Source of the DNA: Prevotella sp. 10(H)
GTDB lineage: Bacteria > Bacteroidota > Bacteroidia > Bacteroidales > Dysgonomonadaceae
Length of the DNA: 64,000 bases
Assembly (NCBI RefSeq): GCF_000711235.1
Contig: NZ_JOMI01000007.1
Span: forward strand, 62,001 to 126,000
Reading direction: 5' to 3'
This document shows positions 18,734 to 27,324 of this stretch, piece after piece. The notes beneath the pieces were generated by a model. The model saw only the letters and a program-made list of their open reading frames with translations, made no database searches and was not told where the DNA came from. The translations under genes and the position numbers were made by a program. Every line of letters begins with the position of its first letter. Positions within the stretch are counted from its first letter, which is position 1.

Positions 18734-21700
18734 CTATCTTACCACCGAAGACAATATCTGCTTCATAAAATTCTTGTCTGCTGACTCGAAACGTATAGAA
18801 GTCTTTATCTGTACTTCCTTATCAGGACAGGCTAGCTTTATAATCATATGGTTCCAGCCCTTATCGAGCATAATATTAGACACCTTTGTTTCTATATTTC
18901 CGGCTACTGCATTTGATGTTATCTTATTGCCATTCAGGTAAACACTATAGCCTCCAATTGTGGCCACATACATATCCATACTTGGCATATCAGGCTCAGC
19001 CAGCAGATTGCTTAACGAGCGCGGACTATATATCCAGAAACTCATATAGGCTACGGGAACCCTGTCTCTTTCCGGTTTTGATAATGAGAAAATACCCTTA
19101 TCGTCACTGGTAGCTACTTTCCATTCCATATTATCTGAAACAGTGTTCAACTCAGGCTTAATATTGGCTTCTCCATTTATAAAATCGGTAGACAAAAGCT
19201 TATCTGTAGTTTGGGTATTCTTACTCAGCGAACCTAAAATCAATGCTTTATGTAAACGGGCATCGCTATCCAAGGCTTGCATATTCTTGATATTGTCATT
19301 CGAAACTGTAGCTCCCATATTTGCAAGTATCTTCGCCATCAACGATTGGGTTTCCAGCGCAATCTCACTTAAATCGAGTGTGGATAATATAATTTCTGAT
19401 TTACCTGCTTTCAGTGATGCAATTACTATATCAGAGCCTTTGGCCTCTTGTTCGCTACGGAATACATTCCCTGTTTTGGACGTTTCCGCACGGTAATTCC
19501 ATCGTTGCCAATCCGTATTGCAGGCTCTAAGTAGCACAGTAGACTTCATTGCAAAATCACCCGCCATTCCATGATGCAAAGCTGTTTTGCCGCGAGGGAT
19601 TAACTCCGAGAAATAAAAATCTGCATGATTCAATCCTTGTAGCAAGGTAGGTGTACCTTCTTTAAGGAAAGAGGTAGCAACCCTTTCGTTCAATGACACG
19701 GTAAAAGGTAAAATAGTATTTATAAAGTCTTTCGACTGAGGACTCATTCCCATTACAAATATACTTGCTCCCGCATCGATAGCTTTTTGTAGTTTCAATT
19801 GCTGCTCTTTTGTATTTGCGGGAGGATTGGCACCGTCTATTATAATCAAGGTTTTATCGGTCGGTTTACTGTCGGAAAGTATTTTCAGCCCCAGATTTTC
19901 CAGACTTTCTTTCAGCAATGATTCCTGCGATGCATATAATAAAATTGCATTAACCGGCGTTACAGCAGCTTCTGTTTCTGTCTGATCGGCTATCTTTCCA
20001 CTGTAAGGCAGTATGGGCGTTGCATTTGCGTTACGCACAGCTTCAAACAAAGGCCATGTCCTATAAAGTGGTAATGATGCATCATAGCCCGGATTGAGCG
20101 TTGTAGTATATGGTCCCAAGCGCTCAGGCTGCATGCCATAGCCACCTTCCTCAAAGCCGAAGAAAATACCGTCATCAGCAACGGGCGGACGGGAAGTATC
20201 TTTCATACCCAGATTCAGCGGCTGCAAGGCATACCATGCCAGATTAAAAATACAGCTATAAGATGCATTTAATTCGCGTTGAGTCTTTATCAGGTCGTAA
20301 CTTTCTATAGCGACCCCCTCCATACGGCCAAGCATACTCTCATATGCCCTGTTCCCGTTATATTCAGAAGCCTGTTTAGGCGTGCCATAATAAGCCATAC
20401 TCTGTTCACCTATTCCCCAAGGTTTACCTGCCGAAGACCACTTTTTCATTCCATCCATACCACCATAATGACCGATAACTGTCGGCAGATCGGTAGGACG
20501 ATCCGTTTCACCGTCTCCCGATATCCATGGACGTGTCGGGTCCATATCGGCAGTTATCTTTACCCAGCGGTTTATCTCATCCAATTGCTTCTGTACAAGT
20601 TCTTCGGGAGCTTTAAATACATGCACCGCTACAGGAACAGTTTCGTTACATACACTCCATCCGAATACCGAAGCATGGTTTTTATCTCTTTTTATCAGAC
20701 GGCGAATATGCTCGGCACAGCTTTCCCAATAATCGTCACTATCTATCTTCGGCCCTCCGTCACTCGACCAGATACCGGTTTCATCGAGCACACAAATCCC
20801 CATTTCGTCAGCTACATCCAGATAAAAACGTGGAAAAGGCTGCGCATGAAAACGAACTGCATTTGCATTTGCATCTTTGAGCATACTAAACCACGCCCAT
20901 GGGTAACGGCGTGTCATCTGTGGAACTCCCATAAAGTGCCATGAATCTCCTCTCAGAGAAATTTGCTCACCATTCAGTAATAACCTATTGCCGTCGATTG
21001 TAAACTGGCGCCATCCGAAGCGGTCGTATTTTTTGTCTACTACTTTCTTATTCTCTTTCAGGTTTACAACCAGCCCATAGAGATTAGGTGTGTCGGGTGT
21101 CCAATATTCCAGTTCGTTTGTCACAGCTTGTTCAATCGTAATCTTGGTTATTGTATTTGCAGGAAGTATGACTTTCCTCTCTCCGGGAAATACCAATGCT
21201 GCCAGCTTTGCCAACTCACTCTTCTCTTCCGGACTTTCATTGATAGTGCGTCCCGCCAGATTATACCACTTTCTCACTTCGGCATCAAGACTGATCGTCT
21301 TTTTCTGCGAGGATGTATTGTGTATATCTATCTCTATTTTCAGCTTTTTATTCTGCACATCCGGCTGAATAAACATATCTTCCACATAAACGGGATTGTA
21401 AGCAAACATATATACATCTTGCCAGATACCAGCCATTTCTATACCCCACATAGAGCCACCGACATAGGTGCGACGACCATATTTTCCATGATCATCGAAC
21501 AAGCTCCCTTTAGCCACCCCTACCAAAATCTCATTTTCTTGTCCTGCTTTTATGAATTGGGTAATATCGGCTTCGAAAGGAAGGAACAATTCGAAGTTTT
21601 CGGCAGCTTTCTGTCCGTTTACATAGACTTCGGTCTTTCCCATTACTCCTTCGAAGTGAAGAATGATCTGCTTTCCATTCCAATCGGAAGGTACAGACAC

Positions 21701-22060
21701 ATTTTTCCGCATCCATCCTATCTGAGCTTTTTCCCACTCTTTAGGATAACTGGGATACGTAATAAAGTCGCCCCCTTCTCCATCTGTAAAATTATTTACA
21801 TTCCACGGGGAAGGTATCTTTATGGCAACATTCTCTTTCTTAAATACTGCAGGTACTTTAAAATCGGAAGCGTTGGCGTCGTATACGGGCATAAAATCCC
21901 ATTTGCCATTTAGGCAAAGTTCTTGTCTGTAAGGTTTCTCCACATCGTTTACTAATCCTTTCACGGGATTGAACGGATAGGGATATTTTATCCTATCCGA
22001 AGCGTGGGTAGTGAGAAAAGATAAAATTGCCAGAGTAATTATATAAAAATACTTTTTCAT
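18734..22060 (-). CDS. GH2 family beta-glycosidase, multidomain
   Basis: 1108 residues; signal peptide MKKYFYIITLAILSFLTTHAS. GH2 sugar-binding jelly roll (about 40-220; LNGKWDFMP, FEGVMGKTEVYVNGQ), Ig-like domain (220-355), TIM barrel (355-660). The acid/base is Glu473 in GWSVCNET and the probable nucleophile Glu552 in GIGEQSM. After the barrel comes an alpha/beta segment (about 695-930; LIIIDGANPPAN, AGASIFVMGM) resembling the amidotransferase-like domains of some beta-galactosidases, then a C-terminal jelly roll (about 985-1095, GGYSVYLNG). Exported; beta-galactosidase or a related exo activity is likely. It is last in an operon with the ceramidase-like gene (18-base gap). Confidence 0.85.
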   Translation of the reverse strand: MKKYFYIITLAILSFLTTHASDRIKYPYPFNPVKGLVNDVEKPYRQELCLNGKWDFMPVYDANASDFKVPAVFKKENVAIKIPSPWNVNNFTDGEGGDFITYPSYPKEWEKAQIGWMRKNVSVPSDWNGKQIILHFEGVMGKTEVYVNGQKAAENFELFLPFEADITQFIKAGQENEILVGVAKGSLFDDHGKYGRRTYVGGSMWGIEMAGIWQDVYMFAYNPVYVEDMFIQPDVQNKKLKIEIDIHNTSSQKKTISLDAEVRKWYNLAGRTINESPEEKSELAKLAALVFPGERKVILPANTITKITIEQAVTNELEYWTPDTPNLYGLVVNLKENKKVVDKKYDRFGWRQFTIDGNRLLLNGEQISLRGDSWHFMGVPQMTRRYPWAWFSMLKDANANAVRFHAQPFPRFYLDVADEMGICVLDETGIWSSDGGPKIDSDDYWESCAEHIRRLIKRDKNHASVFGWSVCNETVPVAVHVFKAPEELVQKQLDEINRWVKITADMDPTRPWISGDGETDRPTDLPTVIGHYGGMDGMKKWSSAGKPWGIGEQSMAYYGTPKQASEYNGNRAYESMLGRMEGVAIESYDLIKTQRELNASYSCIFNLAWYALQPLNLGMKDTSRPPVADDGIFFGFEEGGYGMQPERLGPYTTTLNPGYDASLPLYRTWPLFEAVRNANATPILPYSGKIADQTETEAAVTPVNAILLYASQESLLKESLENLGLKILSDSKPTDKTLIIIDGANPPANTKEQQLKLQKAIDAGASIFVMGMSPQSKDFINTILPFTVSLNERVATSFLKEGTPTLLQGLNHADFYFSELIPRGKTALHHGMAGDFAMKSTVLLRACNTDWQRWNYRAETSKTGNVFRSEQEAKGSDIVIASLKAGKSEIILSTLDLSEIALETQSLMAKILANMGATVSNDNIKNMQALDSDARLHKALILGSLSKNTQTTDKLLSTDFINGEANIKPELNTVSDNMEWKVATSDDKGIFSLSKPERDRVPVAYMSFWIYSPRSLSNLLAEPDMPSMDMYVATIGGYSVYLNGNKITSNAVAGNIETKVSNIMLDKGWNHMIIKLACPDKEVQIKTSIRFESADKNFMKQILSSVVR

Positions 22061-22078
22061 GTTTATTTTATAGTTGAT

Positions 22079-23365
22079 TTATTGAGGAGTTTGGCGCATC
22101 AGCCCGTTGAGTTTATAAAAATTTTCAAGTTGTTTATTCATAATAACTTCTCCCGATCCTACCTCCATCATATGCGAACTTTGGTCGGCACCGAATCCGC
22201 CTAATGCGGCTGATCTTATATCAGGTATATATCCGGGCGATTTACCTCCTGTCCATGTATAGCCGAATACAAACGGAACGGCATTTGCTAATCGTACTTT
22301 GTTTTTCCATTCCAGTTGAAGCTGGACAAATAACTCTCCGGGACATGCTGCTATCAGAATATTGTTATTGATCAGAATAGTAGTCAGATGTACATTAAAA
22401 GATAGCTCCTTATTATAACGTCCTGTAAAATGAAGCGAATCTTTTCGTATGTTGATAGTGGTCTGATCATTATCGGCGCGTAGCTGTTTAGCCAGCCTGA
22501 TAGCTTCATAAGCAAGCAATTCACCTGTACGTACCATCGGTGTATAATCCGATTTTACAGGATCTTCCGGGCCGGAACGCCGACGGCTGATCTGCAATGA
22601 TTCCACATTTCCCGCTGCCCCTTGTACAAATAAGCAATTTACTTTGTTATCGAATGCTTCTTCCACCTTTCTGGCTGCAAATCCGGGATAATCGGCCGAT
22701 ATTTCATAATTGAAGCAAACGATATCGGAATGACAGGCATAGTTCATTAAGATAACTTTCGGATTCCCGCTCATATCTTCTATCTTGACAACCCCCACTT
22801 CCGGATCGACCGGGCCGAATGGTATCCGTTCGGGGTTCTCCGTATTATAGTGATCATCTGCAAACCATGATTCGCGGGCACGCCCATCCTCGCGTATTAT
22901 CAACCTGTTAAATCCGAGTTGGGGAAAAGTACGGTGGCCAGCCGATACACGCGCCGGAAAGGTATTTTTCAGAGCCATTCCTATAACCTCAATAATCCGG
23001 TCTTCAAAAAAAGTTGTATATGACGGATAAGTTTTCGACCTGTCAAATAAGGCCAGTGCGATAGGGCAGGAATGAGAATGGGAAGCACTGATTAATACAT
23101 GAGAAATTCCATATTTTTCTTTACAGACCTTCGCCACACGATCACTCTCAAAACCTACCAGATCGACAGCGACCTGTGCAATACGTATTCCGTCTGCTTC
23201 GAGCACCAAACTACGGGCATATACCGAGTCGTGAAGAGGTAGTATATTACGAGGAGTAATATTTATTTTGGCTGTTCCGGCTATCAGTTGCCCTTCGGCA
23301 GCCATAAGACTACCGGACAGGACAAATATTTTCAGTAATATAATTAACCAGATGTATTGCTTCAT
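22079..23365 (-). CDS. Neutral/alkaline ceramidase-like hydrolase
   Basis: 428 residues with a signal peptide (about 1-24). It matches the N-terminal catalytic domain of neutral/alkaline (non-lysosomal) ceramidase: AGTAKINITPRN at the start, the metal-ligand motif ISASHSHSCP (His96, His98) and NYACHSD further on, with FVQGAAGNVES typical of the family. True ceramidases are longer and have a C-terminal Ig domain that is absent here. Short PUL-encoded members are common in Bacteroidota, and their substrate is unknown to me. It sits between GH2 and GH71/99-like genes with 12-18 base gaps, so a role in the same glycan pathway (amide, ester or glycosidic cleavage) is inference. Confidence 0.75.
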   Translation of the reverse strand: MKQYIWLIILLKIFVLSGSLMAAEGQLIAGTAKINITPRNILPLHDSVYARSLVLEADGIRIAQVAVDLVGFESDRVAKVCKEKYGISHVLISASHSHSCPIALALFDRSKTYPSYTTFFEDRIIEVIGMALKNTFPARVSAGHRTFPQLGFNRLIIREDGRARESWFADDHYNTENPERIPFGPVDPEVGVVKIEDMSGNPKVILMNYACHSDIVCFNYEISADYPGFAARKVEEAFDNKVNCLFVQGAAGNVESLQISRRRSGPEDPVKSDYTPMVRTGELLAYEAIRLAKQLRADNDQTTINIRKDSLHFTGRYNKELSFNVHLTTILINNNILIAACPGELFVQLQLEWKNKVRLANAVPFVFGYTWTGGKSPGYIPDIRSAALGGFGADQSSHMMEVGSGEVIMNKQLENFYKLNGLMRQTPQ

Positions 23366-23377
23366 AATATACGAATA

Positions 23378-24661
23378 TTAACGTTTTGGCATTTTCAGGC
23401 TAAGCGGTTTTTGCTTGCGCATCATCTTGGTTGCCTCGCCTGTAAGCCACAAATAATGGTCGGAAGGCATCCCGTCCATATCAATAAACTTTGCAACATT
23501 GCTAACAGGCGGATTATCGCTACATTTGAAGATAGCGGTTCCTTCATCTACCTCATCGAACATTGCCACATAGATCATTTCGGCTCCGGCGATCATTGCC
23601 GTAGAGAACTGTTGCCACAAGAAACGCCCTCCCTGACGAGGGATAGAGCCTACCGGTTTTATATCATCCGGAAACTCTCCTTTACTAAGGTTGTGCCAGC
23701 TAAAACCCGGCGTGACAGACGGAACATAATCCACATTATTCTGCCTGCACCATGCTATATCACCGATTATAAGATCGCGGTACCTGTCCATATCGTTATG
23801 CAAAAGCGGTGTGAAACGCTGCACAGTCCAAGGCAACACAATATCGGCCTGCTTTATGAGCGTATGCAGATAAGGATCGTTTATACAATCGGAGTTAAGA
23901 TCGCGCCAAAAAGTAGGAACACCTACCATAATAGCACAACCACCGTATTCCGGATCGTTTTTGAGGAAGTCGAATAAACGTTCGAGACCTATATTACGGA
24001 TATTATAAGGCCTATCGGGAAAGCCTATTCCCCAAATGGCAACAACAGGTTTACCATTGTGATGAAGATAAGTTTTACTTCCCGCCTGATCGGTTACTTT
24101 CAACTGATCTACCATATATTTCCAGTCTTCGATAACAGATGAACAGTCCTCTCCTGAACCACGTAGACCCGAAAGGTCGTACATCATAGCTATAGCACGG
24201 TTGTTAATAGATGCTGCATGAAAGGCATTTTTCAGTACTATATTCTCAGGAGCATCATCACGTCTGTTTTTGGTAGAACCGAAAAACCTTTGCATAAATA
24301 CACCGTCAATATCATATTCCTTCATCCATTTGAAATGCAGATCGGTAGTAGATTTATCAGTGGAACTGAAAACTCTAGCTTTGGTTCCGTCAGCATGTAC
24401 AAATGATGTTTCATACGTTTTTTCATATTCGCTCACATCCGGCCATGCATCAATTTTACAGTGGTTTTCATCGAATTTATTACTTATGCCATAATGCCCG
24501 AAATTGCGTTCCGGTCCTCTAAACCAACCCTGATATCCGGCCATGATCATGCCTTTGTAACTTGGATATGCTGTGGTCGTAGCATGCTTGCGCGTTTGTG
24601 CCGAAGTTTCACCGACAAACAGGCAAGCTGTTGTTATCAGCATCCATAAAATCATTTTCAT
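23378..24661 (-). CDS. GH71/GH99-like glycoside hydrolase
   Basis: 427 residues; signal peptide MKMILWMLITTACLFVGETSAQ. Single-domain TIM-barrel protein with the GH71/99-like marks: YKGMIMAGYQGWFRGPERN (residues about 35-53), LHFKWMKEYDIDGVFMQRF, KPVVAIWGIGFPDRPYN and FDEVDEGTAIFK near the C terminus. GH99 enzymes are endo-alpha-mannosidases/mannanases and GH71 are alpha-1,3-glucanases, but this clade is only distantly related to both and its specificity is open. It belongs to the same minus-strand operon, 12 bases before the ceramidase-like gene. Confidence 0.75.
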   Translation of the reverse strand: MKMILWMLITTACLFVGETSAQTRKHATTTAYPSYKGMIMAGYQGWFRGPERNFGHYGISNKFDENHCKIDAWPDVSEYEKTYETSFVHADGTKARVFSSTDKSTTDLHFKWMKEYDIDGVFMQRFFGSTKNRRDDAPENIVLKNAFHAASINNRAIAMMYDLSGLRGSGEDCSSVIEDWKYMVDQLKVTDQAGSKTYLHHNGKPVVAIWGIGFPDRPYNIRNIGLERLFDFLKNDPEYGGCAIMVGVPTFWRDLNSDCINDPYLHTLIKQADIVLPWTVQRFTPLLHNDMDRYRDLIIGDIAWCRQNNVDYVPSVTPGFSWHNLSKGEFPDDIKPVGSIPRQGGRFLWQQFSTAMIAGAEMIYVAMFDEVDEGTAIFKCSDNPPVSNVAKFIDMDGMPSDHYLWLTGEATKMMRKQKPLSLKMPKR

Positions 24662-24692
24662 GTGTGTATGTATTATATTTATTATTCCTTGC

Positions 24693-27131
24693 TTATTTTC
24701 CTCTTTTGAAAGTATAAACCTGATCCGGCCGAGTCATCAGATCATACTCATAGACCTTATACAATAGCGGATACTGAGGATTAACCTCTTTCGACACCAA
24801 TGGCTCTTTTATCTTTGCAGTCTCGTATAACGGGTTCGGATTCACTCCGTGAGCTTCTTTTAATTCGTTTCCCGATAATGGAACATATGAGCGAAGACGC
24901 ATATTCCCCCCGATTTTCGACACAACCGATACCGTAGAAATTTCGCCCGCATCCCAGTCCATCGCCACCTCAAAACCTCCACGAGCCATCAAGCCTTTCA
25001 CTTCTCCTTTTTTCCAAATGTCGGGTAACGCCGGTAAAAGATGGATAGCTCCGTCATGGCTTTGTAGCAACATTTCAGCAATACCGGCTGTAAAGCCGAA
25101 GTTTCCATCGATCTGAAAAGGCGGGTGAGCATCGAAAAGGTTAGGATATGTTCGTCCGTCATCATTGCCCGGTTCCACAAGCGAAAGCATATTCGATATT
25201 ATTTTGTATGTATGATTACCGTCCAGTAAACGTGCCCAGAAATTGATTTTCCAGCCTATCGACCAGCCTGTAGCCATGTCACCACGGTAAAGCAAGGAAT
25301 TCTTCGCTGCCTGAAATAAAGCAGGATGAGAATAAGGCGAAATCTGGTTACTTGGATAAAGTCCGTAAAGATGAGATACATGGCGATGATCATTCTTTGG
25401 ATCGTCGAAATCGCCAAGCCACTCCTGTAACTGATTGTATTTGCCTATCTGCATCGGGGCAAGACGGTCTATCATATTTTCGAGTTTTGTACTATAGGTA
25501 TTATCATTTAGTCCGAGTGCCTTCTGTGCATTCAAGGCATTATTCAATACATCAAAAACGATTTGATTATCCATTGTAGACCCTGCAGTAATACTTGTGT
25601 CTTTGCCCGGAGGTCCTTGTTCGGGTGAAGTAGAAGGTGCTGACACCATCCACTTATACTGAGGATGCTCGGTAAGAAAATCGAGAAAGAAATCGGCTGC
25701 ACCTTTCAATACAGGATAATACTCTTTCAGGAATGCTTTGTTCCCCGTATAAAGATAATGCTGCCATATATGCTGGCTAAGCCATGCACCTCCATTCGGC
25801 CATTGCCCATAAAACGGGCCATCCACCGGACCGGTTGCCCTCCAGATGTCGGTGTTGTGATGCGTCACCCAGCCATCTGCATTATACATTACTTTCGCTG
25901 TTTCCCTTCCTGTTTGCGATAAGTCTTTCAGCATCTCAAACAATGGGAAATGGGTTTCACTCAGATTGGTTACTTCGGCAGGCCAGTAATTCATTTCAGT
26001 ATTAATGTTGATAGTATATTTACTATCCCACGGCGGAACAAGCTGATCATTCCATATGCCCTGCAATGTAGCCGGTTGCCCTCCGGGCTGTGAAGAACTG
26101 ATAAGCAAATAACGGCCGAACTGAAATAAAAGAGAGACAAGGCTCTGGTCCTTTCCATCTTTAAAATTACGTACACGAACATCAGTTTCTTCATCCGCTC
26201 TGTCGGATGTACCAAGATCAAGACTTACCCTGTTAAATTGTTTTTGGTAAGCATCGATATGATCTTTCAGAAGTATGTCATATGGTTTCGCTACAGCAGC
26301 TTTTAGTGTAGCCTCTGCTTTCTTTGTCTCATTTGCACTTATGTCTTTATAATTTACATAATTGGTAGCAATAGAAATGTATATTGTTGCTGAATTTGCT
26401 CCGGTCACTGATATCTTATTATTCCCGGCTTTTATTTTTCCACCTTCTGTTTTTATCTGAGTCTGATTTTCGAAACGGATAACTCCTTTTATGCCTTCAT
26501 GCTCCGTACCCATTCCTTTTAGTACGAGTTTATCACCCTTTGCCGAAACTGTATTGTTTGGAATAACAGATTCGTATCCAGCAACAAAAGTAATGCTGTT
26601 GTTTTTATCGGCAGTTAACCGTATGATAATGACATCATCGGTAAAGGATGTGAACATCTCACGGGTATATGTTATGCCGTCTACTTTATACTGCGAGCTT
26701 ACAACGGCTTTTCCTAAGTCCAGCTGCCTTGAATATCCGCTGTATTCTTCGTGTCCCTGAAAATCGAGAAATAAATTGCCGATTGTCTGATAAGGCATAC
26801 CATTATGGGGGGTACGCATATTCTTATCCAAGAGATTCTCTGCATCTTTTTCCTGCCCGTTAAAAATCAGAGTACGCACCTGAGACAATACATTCAGCAT
26901 ATTGGGACTGTCGTTCCGGTACGGCCCGCCACCCCACATTGTTTCTTCATTCAGTTGCAATTGCTCTCGTGCCGGATCACTAAATACCATAGCTCCCAAA
27001 CGGGAATTGCCGAGAGGTAATGCTTCCACCCATTGTTTAGCAGGACGTTTATACCAAAGCTTAAGATCATCAGCCTGGCAAAGGAGTGTCCCCAGAATAA
27101 ATAATGTAAATGATAAAAGATGCTTTTTCAT
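24693..27131 (-). CDS. GH95 alpha-L-fucosidase (or alpha-L-galactosidase)
   Basis: 812-residue exported enzyme; signal peptide ends LLCQA (about 20). N-terminal beta domain (about 22-285: [36 protein letters not shown]), (alpha/alpha)6 barrel (about 320-690), C-terminal beta domain. The catalytic acid is Glu504 in PSTSPEQGP. The paired Asn that activate water in this inverting family are Asn375 and Asn377 ([14 protein letters not shown]). It hydrolyses terminal alpha-1,2-L-fucose, as on xyloglucan side chains or host-type glycans; some members prefer alpha-L-galactose. It is first in the operon, so the promoter should lie in 27132-27324, where I see no exact consensus. Confidence 0.92.
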   Translation of the reverse strand: MKKHLLSFTLFILGTLLCQADDLKLWYKRPAKQWVEALPLGNSRLGAMVFSDPAREQLQLNEETMWGGGPYRNDSPNMLNVLSQVRTLIFNGQEKDAENLLDKNMRTPHNGMPYQTIGNLFLDFQGHEEYSGYSRQLDLGKAVVSSQYKVDGITYTREMFTSFTDDVIIIRLTADKNNSITFVAGYESVIPNNTVSAKGDKLVLKGMGTEHEGIKGVIRFENQTQIKTEGGKIKAGNNKISVTGANSATIYISIATNYVNYKDISANETKKAEATLKAAVAKPYDILLKDHIDAYQKQFNRVSLDLGTSDRADEETDVRVRNFKDGKDQSLVSLLFQFGRYLLISSSQPGGQPATLQGIWNDQLVPPWDSKYTININTEMNYWPAEVTNLSETHFPLFEMLKDLSQTGRETAKVMYNADGWVTHHNTDIWRATGPVDGPFYGQWPNGGAWLSQHIWQHYLYTGNKAFLKEYYPVLKGAADFFLDFLTEHPQYKWMVSAPSTSPEQGPPGKDTSITAGSTMDNQIVFDVLNNALNAQKALGLNDNTYSTKLENMIDRLAPMQIGKYNQLQEWLGDFDDPKNDHRHVSHLYGLYPSNQISPYSHPALFQAAKNSLLYRGDMATGWSIGWKINFWARLLDGNHTYKIISNMLSLVEPGNDDGRTYPNLFDAHPPFQIDGNFGFTAGIAEMLLQSHDGAIHLLPALPDIWKKGEVKGLMARGGFEVAMDWDAGEISTVSVVSKIGGNMRLRSYVPLSGNELKEAHGVNPNPLYETAKIKEPLVSKEVNPQYPLLYKVYEYDLMTRPDQVYTFKRGK

Positions 27132-27324
27132 AATATCAATAGAATATTTAGTGTGTTTTAAATATCAGAATGATCATAAGGAAATTTCAAATGAAAAATA
27201 AAAAGAGATCTCCTTACCTTTAGTGCTTTGCATTCATGACAAAGAAAAGAGATGTATATTAATGCTCATATTAATACACACCTTAATAAAGGATTAAAAT
27301 GTAAAAGATTAGGAAAAAGAAAGA

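Noticed and set aside
21128-21913. 261-codon ORF opposite the GH2 gene, and 20279-20944 (221 codons)
   Set aside because: Both are antisense shadows of the well-supported GH2 coding sequence, with no domain or start signal.
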